From NCBI GenBank assembly GCA_033764445.1, contig JANRIZ010000161.1:1-38559 (forward strand): DNA of 38,559 bases, in the 5' to 3' direction. Below are positions 16,729 through 25,846 of the stretch, in pieces. The notes below the pieces were generated by a model. It ran no database searches. It was not told the origin of the DNA and was given only the letters and a program-made list of their open reading frames with translations. Every line of letters starts with the position of its first letter. Within the stretch, counting starts at the first letter, position 1. The position numbers were made by a program, and so were the translations under genes. The DNA comes from JANRIZ01 sp033764445 (GTDB lineage Bacteria > Verrucomicrobiota > Verrucomicrobiia > JAWXBN01).

Positions 16729-18069
16729 TTATTTTGGTTTTCCTTCCCCCGTCCGGACGTTTTGTTGCAGGGAGGAGAGCAGGATTTCCGCCGTTTTACG
16801 GGCGGCCCCGGTGTTCTGAGCAATCAGTCTGGCCGCCCGTTCCGCAATCTGCGCGCAGCGGTGGGGGTTTTGCAGGAGCATGAGCAGACGTTCCTCCAGC
16901 TCCTCCCCGTTCCGGACCTGGACACAGGCAACCTCCCGGAGAAACAGATCGGCAACATACTGCCAGTCCTCCATGTTCGGCCCAAAGACAACCGGGTGAC
17001 CCGTGACCGCGCCCTCGACGATATTGTGGCCGCCCTTGCGGTCCCAGGTCAGACTGTTTCCGATGAAAATCACCGTGGCCGCCTCGAACCAGGCACGCAA
17101 TTCGCCGGTGGTGTTGATGAGCAGGCAGTCGCACGGATCGGGGAAAAGACTGGAAGCCTCAAGGGGCCGATCGGTGCGCCGCACAAACGGGATGTTGGCC
17201 TCCTGGAGCAATTTTTCCACAGACGGGCAGCGTTCATCGTGGCGGGGGGCGAGAATCAGAAACAGGTCCGGCACCCAGAGACGCAGCCGGTTGAAGACGT
17301 GGAGGATGATTTCCTCCTCCCCCTCATGGGTGCTGCCGACCACCAGGATGCGGCGGTTGACAAGTCCCCCCTTTTCCAGAACCGCCCGGGCATTGAAGGG
17401 CAGCGGTCGTGTCGGGATGGCGACATCAAACTTGATGCTGCCGACCGTGTGGAGAGCCGACGCGCGCACTCCCAGACCTTCAAACCTGATTTTGTCGGGG
17501 TCCGTCCGGGTGAAGACCCATTGAAAGTGGGCAAAGATTTGCTCAAAGAGAAAACCGAACTGCCGGTAGCGGTGTTCGGATTTTTCGCTCAGGTCCGCAT
17601 TGGCGATCGCGCAGGGGATGCGACGACGGGCGGCCATCCAGATGGCATTGGGCCAGATTTCGCCCTCGGTGAGGATCAATAGCACGGGTTTGAAGGTCCG
17701 GAAGGCCGAGGCGACACAGGGGAGGAAGTCCACCGGGTAGTAGGAGACCGCGCACCCCTCCGGCGCCTTCTGACGGGCCACCTGATATCCGCGTGAGGTG
17801 GTTGTCGTGAGCACAAACCTCAGGTCCGGGCATCGGGCGTGCATTTCCTCGATCAGACGCAGGGCCACATTGACCTCCCCGACGCTGACCCCGTGAACCC
17901 AGACGACCCGGTGACCTGCGAGGACCGAGCGGAGCGAGTCCGGATAGAATCCGAACCGTTCCCAGAAACCCTCCGTGTATTTTCCCCGGCGGACCAGGCG
18001 CCAGACGAAATAGGGCAGGACCAGGAGAAACCCGGCACTGAAGAGGAGGTTGTAGGGGATCAAAAGCAT
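16729..18069 (-). CDS. waaA: 3-deoxy-D-manno-octulosonic acid (Kdo) transferase
   Basis: WaaA adds Kdo from CMP-Kdo to the lipid A precursor at the inner membrane. The product is 446 residues from ATG 18069. The N-terminus MLLIPYNLLFSAGFLLVLP is the expected membrane anchor, followed by GKYTEGFWERFGFYP. The catalytic glutamate is in VHGVSVGEVNVALRLIEE, the acceptor-side block is SYYPVDFLPCVASAFRTFKP, and the donor-site motif GGHNIVEGAVTGHPVVFGPN is near the C-terminus. A TTG at 18138 would add 23 residues not typical of the family. Presence of this gene implies LPS of the Gram-negative type. Neighbours are xerC/D upstream (81 nt) and DUF2062 downstream (41 nt). Confidence 0.94.
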   Translation of the reverse strand: MLLIPYNLLFSAGFLLVLPYFVWRLVRRGKYTEGFWERFGFYPDSLRSVLAGHRVVWVHGVSVGEVNVALRLIEEMHARCPDLRFVLTTTTSRGYQVARQKAPEGCAVSYYPVDFLPCVASAFRTFKPVLLILTEGEIWPNAIWMAARRRIPCAIANADLSEKSEHRYRQFGFLFEQIFAHFQWVFTRTDPDKIRFEGLGVRASALHTVGSIKFDVAIPTRPLPFNARAVLEKGGLVNRRILVVGSTHEGEEEIILHVFNRLRLWVPDLFLILAPRHDERCPSVEKLLQEANIPFVRRTDRPLEASSLFPDPCDCLLINTTGELRAWFEAATVIFIGNSLTWDRKGGHNIVEGAVTGHPVVFGPNMEDWQYVADLFLREVACVQVRNGEELEERLLMLLQNPHRCAQIAERAARLIAQNTGAARKTAEILLSSLQQNVRTGEGKPK

Positions 18070-18150
18070 GGGAGGATGGAAGCCGGAGAATTCAAAGGCA
18101 CGGATGAAACCCTGAAATCGGGAGATTGAGAAGTGCAAACTGAGGGCGGA

Positions 18151-19149
18151 TCAGGCGCGCGGATGCGAGGAGTCGTACACCTTTTTCATCCGGTCGGTGG
18201 TCAGGTGGGTGTAAACCTCGGTGGCGGCCAGACTCCGGTGACCGAGCATCTCCTGGACACTGCGCAGGTTGGCCCCGTTTTGAAGGAGATGCGTGGCAAA
18301 GGAGTGACGCAGTTTGTGCGGGGTGATGTTCGGATCAATGCCCGCATGGCGCAGGTAGATTTTCAGACGTGTCTGCACGGTCAGTGACCCCAGGGGTCTG
18401 TCCCGCCGCCCTCCGAACACGTAGGAGCCCGGGGCCGGTTCCCCTGATGTTTTCCAGTAACGGCCCAGGGCCTGCAAGGCCGGCTGACCCACGGGGACGA
18501 CGCGCTGGCGATTGCCCTTTCCGAGGACCCGGACCGTTTCGGAATGGAAATCGATGTCCTCACGGCGCAGATGGGTCAGTTCGCTGATGCGCAGACCGCT
18601 GGAGTAAAGAATTTCCAGGCAGGCCGCATCGCGCAAAAAAACCTCCGGACGGGGCTTGCGTCCGCGTTTTTTTTGGTCCCCGGATTTTTTGGGTGTTTTT
18701 TCGGGGGAGGGGGACTCCAGTTGGCGGGCCAGCTCGAGAGGCGCCGCCAGCAGTTGATCCACCTGGGCCGGGGTCAGAAAGACCGGGAGGGAGCGGACCT
18801 TTTTGGGGGACTTGAGGTTGCGCATGGGATTGGAGGGGATGAGAGCGTTCCGGAGGAGGAATCTGAAGAAGGAGCGCAGGGAGGAAAGACGCAGGAGAAT
18901 CGTGGCCCGGCCCAGACCGTTGGAGAGATCGGCCAGATAGAGACGGAAGTCGTGCAGGGTCAGGGAGCCCCAGACCGGTTTTTTCCGGAAACGGGATTGG
19001 TGCCAGATTTCAAACTCCAGGAGGTTTTGCCGGTAGTTCCGAAGCGTGTGGGAGGAGACCGCCCGTTCCACGCGGAGATGGTCCAGGAAAGACTGCATCC
19101 AGGGGTCGGATTCCCTCCGGGTGGTCGTCAGCGGATCATTGGATTCCAT
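18151..19149 (-). CDS. Tyrosine recombinase XerC/XerD-like, with a basic insertion
   Basis: 332 residues; XerC and XerD are normally about 300. It has an N-terminal core-binding domain (FLDHLRVERAVSSHTLRNY) and a C-terminal catalytic domain with all active-site residues: R187 (GLRISEL), K211 (GKGNRQR), H278 and R281 (HKLRHSFATHLL), H304 (LGHRS) and nucleophile Y313 (EVYTHL). Xer recombinases resolve chromosome dimers at dif. Between the domains, residues about 141-170 form an extra Lys/Pro/Ser-rich segment (SPEKTPKKSGDQKKRGRK). Start at ATG 19149. It follows the dprA and topB-type genes on the same strand, an order like the dprA-topA-xerC cluster of Firmicutes, so a housekeeping Xer is more likely than a mobile integrase. 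XerC versus XerD is not resolved. Confidence 0.9.
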   Translation of the reverse strand: MESNDPLTTTRRESDPWMQSFLDHLRVERAVSSHTLRNYRQNLLEFEIWHQSRFRKKPVWGSLTLHDFRLYLADLSNGLGRATILLRLSSLRSFFRFLLRNALIPSNPMRNLKSPKKVRSLPVFLTPAQVDQLLAAPLELARQLESPSPEKTPKKSGDQKKRGRKPRPEVFLRDAACLEILYSSGLRISELTHLRREDIDFHSETVRVLGKGNRQRVVPVGQPALQALGRYWKTSGEPAPGSYVFGGRRDRPLGSLTVQTRLKIYLRHAGIDPNITPHKLRHSFATHLLQNGANLRSVQEMLGHRSLAATEVYTHLTTDRMKKVYDSSHPRA

Positions 19150-19222
19150 GGGTCCAGAATAAGGACAGGGTCTGTGAAAATCCACAGAAGAAAAAGGGAG
19201 GTCAGACGGATTTTTTTGTGGT

Positions 19223-21775
19223 TCAGGCGCCGGTGGTTTCCGCCGCAGAGGCGGTTTTTTTGGCTTTGGGTGTTTTTTTTGTCTTGGGCGCCCGCGGCTC
19301 AAATTCAAAACCCACCTTGCCCCCCTCGCCCACCCTGAGGAAGGCGGAAAATTTCCGTTTTGTTTTCGAGGAGACAAACCCCCGCAGCAGGTCGGTTTTT
19401 CCGGAGCCCAGCAGTTTCTGCATCTGGGTCCGTTCAATGGACTGCTGCAAAATGGTTTTTCCCGAGCGGAACGTGCAGGATTTGGCCTTGCCCACCGCCT
19501 TTTCGCAGACGTAGTTCATGGCGGTTTCAAAGACCGGCCCCTGGCAGACCGGGCATTTCCCGAGGGATTCCTGGGCCGAGAAATCGAATGATTCATTGTC
19601 GAGAGAGCCGCCTTCACCGCCCTCAAACTCGAATTTTGGTTTGAATTCCGCATCCAGCTTGAGGACCGCCGAGAAGGGGCGTCCCATTTTGCTCCGGAAA
19701 CCCGAGAGGGGACCGATCTGCCTGTGGGTGATCAGTTCCTCCACCTCCCGTGGATCGTAGGTGCGGCCCGCCACCGTTTTCCAGAGGGCAAAATCGCAGG
19801 CCTGGCATTTGTAGTGGCGGTGGTTTTCCTTGATGGTCCCGCCGCATTTTGGGCAGGGGCTGGAGAGGGTGACATATTCGCCGGGGATCTCGTCCAGATC
19901 GGAGGAGGCCCTGATTTTCTCCACCACCTCACAGGTCAGTTTTGCAATCTGCTCCATGAATTCGGTCCGGGAAAACTTTTTCTGTTCCATCAGTTTGAGT
20001 TTGTATTCCCATTCCCCCGTCATTTCCGGGGAACACACCGCGGGGATGTGGATGCCGCGCAGGATTCCGATCAGGGTCATTCCCTTGGCCGTGGCCGAAA
20101 GATCGCGTCCGTCCCGCAAAATGTACTGGTCGAGCAACAGACCCTCGATGGTCGCCGCGCGGGTGGCGGGAGTGCCCAGGCCGCGTTCACTCATGGCCTC
20201 GCGCAGCTCCTCGTCCTCGACGAGTTTTCCCGCGCCCTCCATGGCCGAGAGCAGGGTGCCTTCATTGAACCGGGCCGGCGGTTTGGTCTGGGTGGCACGG
20301 ACCTCCACGGAATCCGTCCGGACCGTCGCCCCGTCGCCGACGGGGATCATGGTTTTTTCGTCGTTTTCGTCCTCGTCCCGGGAAGCCGGGTCTGCCTGGG
20401 CCGTCTTTCCATAGACGGCGAGCCAGCCGGGGACCACCAGGACCTTGCCCTCGGATTTGAAGGGTTCGTTTTCGACGCGGGTGATGCGGGTGGTGATTTC
20501 GAACTGGGCCGCCGGGAAAAAGACCGCCACAAAGCGGCGGGCGACCATGTCATAGAGTTTGGCCTCCCATTCATCCAGTTTGGCCGGGGATTGCAGGGTG
20601 GGGATGATCGCGAAATGGTCGCTGATCTTGGCATTGTTGAAAATGCGCTTGTTCGGGTGGATCCAGTTGTTGTCCAGGGCCTGACGCGCGAAGGGGGCGA
20701 GGGCTGTTTCCCCCAGGACACCCATGGTTTTTTTGACCGTGCCGATGTAGTCCTCCGGCAGGGCCCGGGAATCCGTCCGGGGATAGGTCAGGACCTTGTG
20801 ACGTTCGTACAGGGCCTGGGCCAGCTGAAGGGTGCGTTTGGCGGAAAAGCCGAAACGCTTGTTGGCATCGCGTTGGAGGGAGGTCAGGTCGTAGAGCAGC
20901 GGGGAAGCCTGGGAGGAGGGTTTTTTCTCCTCGCTGACAAGCCCCGGTCTGCCCTCGCATCGGGCACGGATCGCCTCGGCACGGGAGGCCTCCCAGAGGC
21001 GCTCGGCCTTTTTTTCGTTGTCCTCATCGGTTCCCGTCTCGGGTTTTTTGAAGGATTCATCAAACCACCGGCCCTCGTAGAGGCCGGCCGGAGCCTCGAA
21101 AGTCGCATGCAGCTCCCAGTAGTCCTTGGGTTTGAAATTGCGGATTTTCTGTTCCCGATCGACCAGAATGGCCAGTGTGGGGGTTTGGACACGGCCCACC
21201 GGCGTGAGTTGGAAGCCGCCGCCCTTGGAGTTGAAGGCCGTCATGGCGCGGGTGGCGTTGATGCCCACCAGCCAGTCGGATTCCGACCGGCACACCGCCG
21301 CATCGGCCAGGGCGTCGAGTTCGGCCCCCGCCCGCAGTTGCTGGAACCCCTCGCGGATGGCGTTCTGGGTCATGGACTGGAGCCAGAGGCGGCGGACCGG
21401 TTTGTCGATGCCCGAGAGCTGGAGAATGTAGCGGAAGATCAGTTCCCCCTCACGGCCCGAGTCGCAGGCATTGATGACCCCGTCAATGTCCTTGCGTTTG
21501 AGAAGACGCACCACCGCCTTGTAACGGTCCTCGGTTTTTTCGATCGGCTTGAGAGAAAAAGCCTCGGGGATGACCGGGAGACTGGCGAAACTCCACTTGC
21601 CCTTCTTCTTTTCCATTTCCGAGGGAAGACACAGTTGGACCAGGTGCCCCACGGCGGAGGTGACCACCATTGACTCCGACTCAAAGTGGTCCTTTTCCTT
21701 TTTGAAACCACCCAGCGCCTTGGCGATATCCGCGGCGACACTGGGTTTTTCGGCGATGACGAGGGTTTTGGCCAT
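19223..21775 (-). CDS. topB: Type IA DNA topoisomerase, TopB (topoisomerase III)-type
   Basis: 850 residues. The N-terminal Toprim motif LVIAEKPSVAADIAKALGG and the acidic cluster CDSGREGELIFRYI (104-117) bind Mg2+. The catalytic tyrosine is Y331 in LTYPRTDSRALPED; YPRTDS is the topoisomerase III form, whereas TopA has YMRTDS. VGRVQTPTLAILVDRE is also family-specific. The C-terminal third has two Cys4-type ribbons (CPKCGG...YKCQAC and CPVCQG...C...C) and topoisomerase C-terminal repeats, then a Lys/Ala tail (KTKKTPKAKKTASAAETTGA). It relaxes or decatenates DNA by single-strand passage. It sits between dprA and xer, the place usually held by topA, so it may be the main type IA enzyme here; that is inference. 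Confidence 0.88.
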   Translation of the reverse strand: MAKTLVIAEKPSVAADIAKALGGFKKEKDHFESESMVVTSAVGHLVQLCLPSEMEKKKGKWSFASLPVIPEAFSLKPIEKTEDRYKAVVRLLKRKDIDGVINACDSGREGELIFRYILQLSGIDKPVRRLWLQSMTQNAIREGFQQLRAGAELDALADAAVCRSESDWLVGINATRAMTAFNSKGGGFQLTPVGRVQTPTLAILVDREQKIRNFKPKDYWELHATFEAPAGLYEGRWFDESFKKPETGTDEDNEKKAERLWEASRAEAIRARCEGRPGLVSEEKKPSSQASPLLYDLTSLQRDANKRFGFSAKRTLQLAQALYERHKVLTYPRTDSRALPEDYIGTVKKTMGVLGETALAPFARQALDNNWIHPNKRIFNNAKISDHFAIIPTLQSPAKLDEWEAKLYDMVARRFVAVFFPAAQFEITTRITRVENEPFKSEGKVLVVPGWLAVYGKTAQADPASRDEDENDEKTMIPVGDGATVRTDSVEVRATQTKPPARFNEGTLLSAMEGAGKLVEDEELREAMSERGLGTPATRAATIEGLLLDQYILRDGRDLSATAKGMTLIGILRGIHIPAVCSPEMTGEWEYKLKLMEQKKFSRTEFMEQIAKLTCEVVEKIRASSDLDEIPGEYVTLSSPCPKCGGTIKENHRHYKCQACDFALWKTVAGRTYDPREVEELITHRQIGPLSGFRSKMGRPFSAVLKLDAEFKPKFEFEGGEGGSLDNESFDFSAQESLGKCPVCQGPVFETAMNYVCEKAVGKAKSCTFRSGKTILQQSIERTQMQKLLGSGKTDLLRGFVSSKTKRKFSAFLRVGEGGKVGFEFEPRAPKTKKTPKAKKTASAAETTGA

Positions 21776-21941
21776 GAGATGCTGGTGTTTTCCCGGAGTG
21801 ACAGGAGGTCCGGGTGGGACTCACCCGTGCCCCGACCCGGAAGGTTGGTTGCACAAGGCGGAGGAAACTAGCGGAGCGGGGGGGCCTCACGCAAGCTGCA
21901 TTTTCCGGGGCACCGTTGCCGGGGCCGTTGATTTTCCGGGA
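21776..21941 (-). other. GC-rich leader between dprA and topB, with alternative hairpins
   Basis: 166 nt without a gene. On the minus strand two stems share bases: a 7-bp pair TCCGGGT/ACCCGGA (21835-21841 with 21809-21815) and a 6-bp pair CGGGTG/CACCCG (21822-21827 with 21811-21816). Only one can form at a time. No known riboswitch core or small RNA was recognised. Confidence 0.35.
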
Positions 21942-23045
21942 TCAGCGGGTCCGGGTGAAATGGCGGCCGGGCAGCTGCCGGATGATTTTTTTGAGTTCCA
22001 GCGCCAGAAGAGTCGAGGACACCACCGGTGCGGACAGACCGCTTTTTTCGATCAGAACATCCATGTGCAAATCCCCTCCCTCGAGCAGGCCGTACAGCAC
22101 CGATTCGGATTCCGACAACCCCGGGGCAGAGGGCGCGGAGGATGGATTTTCCGGAAGGGACCCCGGCGGGAACAGAAACCCGAACGGGCGGATGACATCC
22201 TCGACCTCCTCAACCAGGTGGGCCCCTTCCTTGATCAGTGCGTGGGTGCCCTTGCTGCGGGGGGAATCGATGCGACCGGGAACCGCAAAAAGTGTTCTGC
22301 CCTGGTCCAGTGCCATGCGGGCCGTGATGAGCGCCCCGCTTCTGAGCCCCGCCTCGACCACCAGTGTGCCGATGGACATCCCGCTGACAATCCGGTTGCG
22401 CATCGGGAAATTCTGCGGTTGCGGTTTCATCCCCATCGGGAATTCGCTGATGACCGCCCCGCCCCCCTCGATGATTTTCCGCGCCAACGGCTCGTTTTCG
22501 GGCGGATACATCTCCCCCAGACCCGAGCCGATGACCGCCACGGTCCGGCCCTTCGCCGCCAGTGCGCCCTGATGGGCCGCCGTGTCAATCCCCCGGGCCA
22601 GTCCGCTGATGACCGGAATCCCGTTGAAGGCCATCTGGTAGGAAAGCCGTTTGGCCGTTTCCGTTCCGTAGTGGGAGGTTTCACGGGAACCCACGACCCC
22701 GATGCTGCGGACATCCCTTGAATCCATTTTCCCAAGCATGTAAAGCACCAGAGGCGGGTCGTGAATCTCCCGGAGGTTTTCCGGATAGTCCGCGTCATCG
22801 GCGGTGAGGATCGTGACCCCCGCATTTTGCGCCGAGTCCAGTTCGCCCTTCAGATTGACGGATTGTTCCCAATCGGCGATGGCCCGGGCCGTTTCCGGCC
22901 CGATCCCGGCGATGCGCTCCAGATCGCGCGGGGCGGTCTGCAAAATGCGCTGAGGTTCGCCCAGATGCTCCAGCAGGCGGCGGACCCGGACCGGGCCGAT
23001 CCCCGAGATGAGATTCAAGACAATCCACGCTTCCCTTCGCTCCAT
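21942..23045 (-). CDS. dprA: DNA-processing protein DprA
   Basis: DprA (Smf) binds incoming single-stranded DNA and loads RecA during natural transformation; homologues occur widely in species not known to be competent. The product is 367 residues. The N-terminal helix-hairpin-helix (LISGIGPVRVRRLLEHLG and LERIAGIGPETARAI) precedes the Rossmann-like core with VVGSRETSHYG, ISGLARGIDTAAHQGAL, VISEFPMG and RNRIVSGMSIGTLVVEA. A C-terminal winged-helix domain (MDVLIEKSGLSAPVVSSTLLALELK) completes the full architecture. Start at ATG 23045. It is 65 nt downstream of aroB and 166 nt upstream of topB on the same strand. Confidence 0.95.
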   Translation of the reverse strand: MERREAWIVLNLISGIGPVRVRRLLEHLGEPQRILQTAPRDLERIAGIGPETARAIADWEQSVNLKGELDSAQNAGVTILTADDADYPENLREIHDPPLVLYMLGKMDSRDVRSIGVVGSRETSHYGTETAKRLSYQMAFNGIPVISGLARGIDTAAHQGALAAKGRTVAVIGSGLGEMYPPENEPLARKIIEGGGAVISEFPMGMKPQPQNFPMRNRIVSGMSIGTLVVEAGLRSGALITARMALDQGRTLFAVPGRIDSPRSKGTHALIKEGAHLVEEVEDVIRPFGFLFPPGSLPENPSSAPSAPGLSESESVLYGLLEGGDLHMDVLIEKSGLSAPVVSSTLLALELKKIIRQLPGRHFTRTR

Positions 23046-23110
23046 GGGGGGATTTAGACAGAAGGGACGGAATTCACAAAACGTTTTTTCACGGGGCCGG
23101 GGGATCCCTG

Positions 23111-24187
23111 TCAGGGCGATCCGAAGATTTCCCGCTCCGGGATTTCAATGCCCGTGCGGACCGTGCCGATTTTTTCAGCCAGCACAAAGCGCAGCCGTCC
23201 GTTGCGGTTTTTTTTGTCGCGGGACATGGCATTGAGCAGAGCCTCCCGATTGAGCGGGGGGATGTCGACCGGAAGCCTCAGGGAGAGGAGGACCCGGCGC
23301 AGACGTTCGGACTCCGCCACGGGGAAGCCCAGATGTTTTTCGGACAGACGGCACTCGGCGAGCAGGCCCATGGCCACCGCCTCCCCGTGAAGGATTTCGC
23401 CGTAGCCGGCCACATTTTCGATCGCGTGGCCGACCGTGTGTCCGAAGTTGAGGATTTCGCGATGGCCCGTGGTTTCGCGTTCGTCGGCGGAGACGACCTC
23501 CGCCTTGATTTCGCAGCTCCGTCTGATGATGTGGGCGAGGGCGACGCTTTTTTTGGAAAGGAGGCTGGGCGCATTCTGCTCCACAAAACCGAAGAGGTCC
23601 GGGTCTGCGATCATGCCGTATTTGACGACCTCCGCCAGACCGGCCCGGTATTCGCGACCCTCGAGCGTTTCCAGCAGGTCAAAATCGATGATCACCCGGT
23701 CGGGCTGGTGAAAACAGCCGACGAGATTCTTGCCCTCGGGCAGGTTGATGCCGGTTTTTCCGCCCACCGAACTGTCCACCATGGCCAGGAGAGTCGTGGG
23801 AATCTGGAGGAAGGGAATGCCGCGCAGGTAGGTCGCCGCGACAAAGCCCGCCAGATCCCCCACCACGCCGCCGCCCAGGGCGATGAGGAAGGAATGCCTG
23901 TCGAGCCGGGCCTGGGCGAGCGGGCGGAGCACTTCCCCGTAGTAGGCCAGACTCTTGCTGTTTTCCCCCGGGGGAACGATGCATTCAACCAGTTCCGCCC
24001 CCGTGCTGTGGACCATTTCCCGCACCAGGGGGAGGTAGTGGGGCCCGACGGACTGATCCGTGATGACCGCCCCCTTTTTGGAGAAGGCCGATTCTTTCAG
24101 GACCGCGGGCAGGCTGCGGATCGTTTTTTTTCCAATGACGATGTCATAGGAACGGTCGGCGAGTTTGACGGTGAGAATGTGGGGCAT
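23111..24187 (-). CDS. aroB: 3-dehydroquinate synthase
   Basis: AroB converts DAHP to 3-dehydroquinate, step two of the shikimate pathway that feeds chorismate (used by PabB at 1.2 kb). The product is 358 residues from ATG 24187 (MPHILTVKLADRSYDIVIG). NAD-binding and metal-site motifs: ALGGGVVGDLAGFVAATYLRG, IPTTLLAMVDSSVGGKTGIN, EYRAGLAEVVKYG, and the zinc ligands in ILNFGHTVGHAIE and LHGEAVAMG. DKKNRNGRLRFVL is near the end. All conserved residues appear present. A start at 24223 would add 12 residues without family support. lpd-like gene upstream by 80 nt, dprA downstream. Confidence 0.96.
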   Translation of the reverse strand: MPHILTVKLADRSYDIVIGKKTIRSLPAVLKESAFSKKGAVITDQSVGPHYLPLVREMVHSTGAELVECIVPPGENSKSLAYYGEVLRPLAQARLDRHSFLIALGGGVVGDLAGFVAATYLRGIPFLQIPTTLLAMVDSSVGGKTGINLPEGKNLVGCFHQPDRVIIDFDLLETLEGREYRAGLAEVVKYGMIADPDLFGFVEQNAPSLLSKKSVALAHIIRRSCEIKAEVVSADERETTGHREILNFGHTVGHAIENVAGYGEILHGEAVAMGLLAECRLSEKHLGFPVAESERLRRVLLSLRLPVDIPPLNREALLNAMSRDKKNRNGRLRFVLAEKIGTVRTGIEIPEREIFGSP

Positions 24188-24267
24188 GGCGGAGTGTCCA
24201 CAGGATAAACAAACTTTGAGCAAATGGGAAGCGGGCTTTGACCGGGGGGGACCGCTGACAGAATGGT

Positions 24268-25659
24268 CTATTGGGGGGACGTCAACCGTGCGGCGATTTC
24301 CTCCAGGGGGTAGGTGATGATTTCTGAAAGCGTGGGGTGATACCAGGGGGCGCGGAGCAGATCGTGGACCGTGGCCTTCAGTGTCAGGGCGGTGGAAAAA
24401 ACATGGATCAGTTCCCCGGCATCCCGGCCCACAATTTCGGCTCCCAGCAGACGTCCGTCCCGGCGGGCGGCCAGGACGCGCACGTATCCGCGGCGGGCCT
24501 CCATCAGGATGGATTTGCCGTGGTCGTTGAAAGGGTGGCTCGCCTCGATGAAGTCCGTGCGGCGGGCCAGGAGTTCCGGTGCGGTCAGTCCCGCCACCGC
24601 CACCTGGGGGTCCGTGAAAACGACACTCAGGAGTTGGTCGTAGTTGATCGGTTCCACCGGCTGGTTGAAGGCATGACGTGCGGCCAGTTCGCCGTGGAGG
24701 ATCGCAATATGGACGATTTCGTATGGGCCTGTGCAGTCTCCGCCCGCGTAAATATCCGGGTTGAGCGATTGCTGCATGAGATTGACCTCGATTTGCCCGT
24801 TGTCCCGGAGCGTGGCCTCGGCGGCGGAAAGATTCAGGGACTGGGTGTTGGCTGTCCGACCCAGGGCATTCAAAAGATGGCGGGCGGAACGTTTGAGTTT
24901 TTTTCCGTGCTGTTCGAATTCCACCGTAAAGGAGTCAGCCCCATGGGAGACGGAGAGCCGTGACGTCTCTGTCAACAGTTCGATTCCCTCCTCTGTAAAA
25001 GCCTCGGACAGACACCCTGCGGCCTCCGGGGAGAAGTCGCGGAGAATCTGGGGGCTGCGCTGTATCTGGCAGACCTTCGAGCCGATGCGGGTCAAAAACT
25101 GGGCCATTTCACAGGCCACCACCCCGCCGCCCAGCACAATGACCGAGGGGGGGATTGAATCCATGTCCAGGACGTCATCACTGGTCCAGAACGGTGACCC
25201 GGCCAGCCCGGGAATTTCCGGGACCGTGGCATGGGACCCTGTGGAGATGAAAAATTTCCGGCCCGTGACCTCGGTCCCGTCGGTGAGTCTGACCGTGTGG
25301 GTATCGATGAAATGGGCGTTGGAGTTGAAAAAGGAGAAACGCCGGTCGCGCAGCTGTCCCACGCGATACTCGGCGAATTCGCGGATGATTTTGGTTTTCC
25401 GTGCGTGAAGCGCCTTCATGTCCGCCTCCGCCCTTGGAATGTGAAGCCCCAGAAGCCCCGCCTGGGAAGACCGGTGCAGGACCTCGGCCGAGTAGAGGAG
25501 GGTTTTGGAGGGCATACACCCCCGCAAAATGCAGAGACCCCCCAGTTCCTTTGCGCCATCGATGATGGCGACAGAATCGGTGAATTCCCGGGCCGTCCGG
25601 GCGGCGGCATAACCCGCACTGCCCCCGCCGATGACGACAAAATCGAAGGTCGTTTGCAT
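24268..25659 (-). CDS. Class I pyridine nucleotide-disulfide oxidoreductase (dihydrolipoamide dehydrogenase / MerA-like)
   Basis: 463 residues from ATG 25659 (MQTTFDFVVIGGGSAGYAA). FAD-binding GGGSAG lies at 11-16; the redox disulfide is C43-x4-C48 in GGLCILRGCMPSKTLL; the NAD(P) fold is VLGGGVVACEMAQFL; the second FAD motif is IYAGGDCTGPYEIVHIA. The C-terminal dimer domain ends with YHPTLSEIITYPLEE, where the histidine and glutamate form the catalytic pair. There is no N-terminal heavy-metal domain and no C-terminal vicinal Cys pair, so mercuric reductase is unlikely. No 2-oxo acid dehydrogenase genes are near, so the substrate (lipoamide, another disulfide, or transhydrogenation) stays open. 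It is divergent from the small exported-protein gene. Confidence 0.82.
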   Translation of the reverse strand: MQTTFDFVVIGGGSAGYAAARTAREFTDSVAIIDGAKELGGLCILRGCMPSKTLLYSAEVLHRSSQAGLLGLHIPRAEADMKALHARKTKIIREFAEYRVGQLRDRRFSFFNSNAHFIDTHTVRLTDGTEVTGRKFFISTGSHATVPEIPGLAGSPFWTSDDVLDMDSIPPSVIVLGGGVVACEMAQFLTRIGSKVCQIQRSPQILRDFSPEAAGCLSEAFTEEGIELLTETSRLSVSHGADSFTVEFEQHGKKLKRSARHLLNALGRTANTQSLNLSAAEATLRDNGQIEVNLMQQSLNPDIYAGGDCTGPYEIVHIAILHGELAARHAFNQPVEPINYDQLLSVVFTDPQVAVAGLTAPELLARRTDFIEASHPFNDHGKSILMEARRGYVRVLAARRDGRLLGAEIVGRDAGELIHVFSTALTLKATVHDLLRAPWYHPTLSEIITYPLEEIAARLTSPQ

Positions 25660-25794
25660 TGGGGGGTATTCCACCATGAAGTGGCGGAAGGTCACGCCGG
25701 TTTTTATCTTTTTTCGGACAAAGTGGGAGTTTTGACACAAAAGACGCGGAAAAACGCGTGGAACGGAAAAAAAACGGGCTCTGACGGACTAGTC

Positions 25795-25804
25795 AATACG
25801 TATT
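25795..25804. promoter_or_regulatory. Perfect 10-bp palindrome in the divergent promoter region
   Basis: AATACGTATT lies between the divergent lpd-like (start 25659) and exported-protein (start 25847) genes. Short palindromes in shared promoter regions may be operators, but one of this size can arise by chance in AT-rich DNA. Confidence 0.25.
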
Positions 25805-25846
25805 ATTGTGTTTGGGTTCCGAATATTGCAAAATTCGGGTTCCGTG

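Noticed and set aside
19724..21673. 649-residue plus-strand frame opposite topB
   Set aside because: The topoisomerase motifs on the minus strand are unambiguous; the plus frame is low-complexity Gly/Asp-rich shadow.
21776..21941. Cobalamin riboswitch or SRP RNA in the topB leader
   Set aside because: Fragments such as GGTGAGTCC looked suggestive, but the conserved cores of either RNA are missing, and topB is not a sensible riboswitch target.
24268..25659. Mercuric reductase (MerA)
   Set aside because: No heavy-metal domain, no C-terminal cysteine pair and no mer genes nearby; only the shared flavin-disulfide fold is present.
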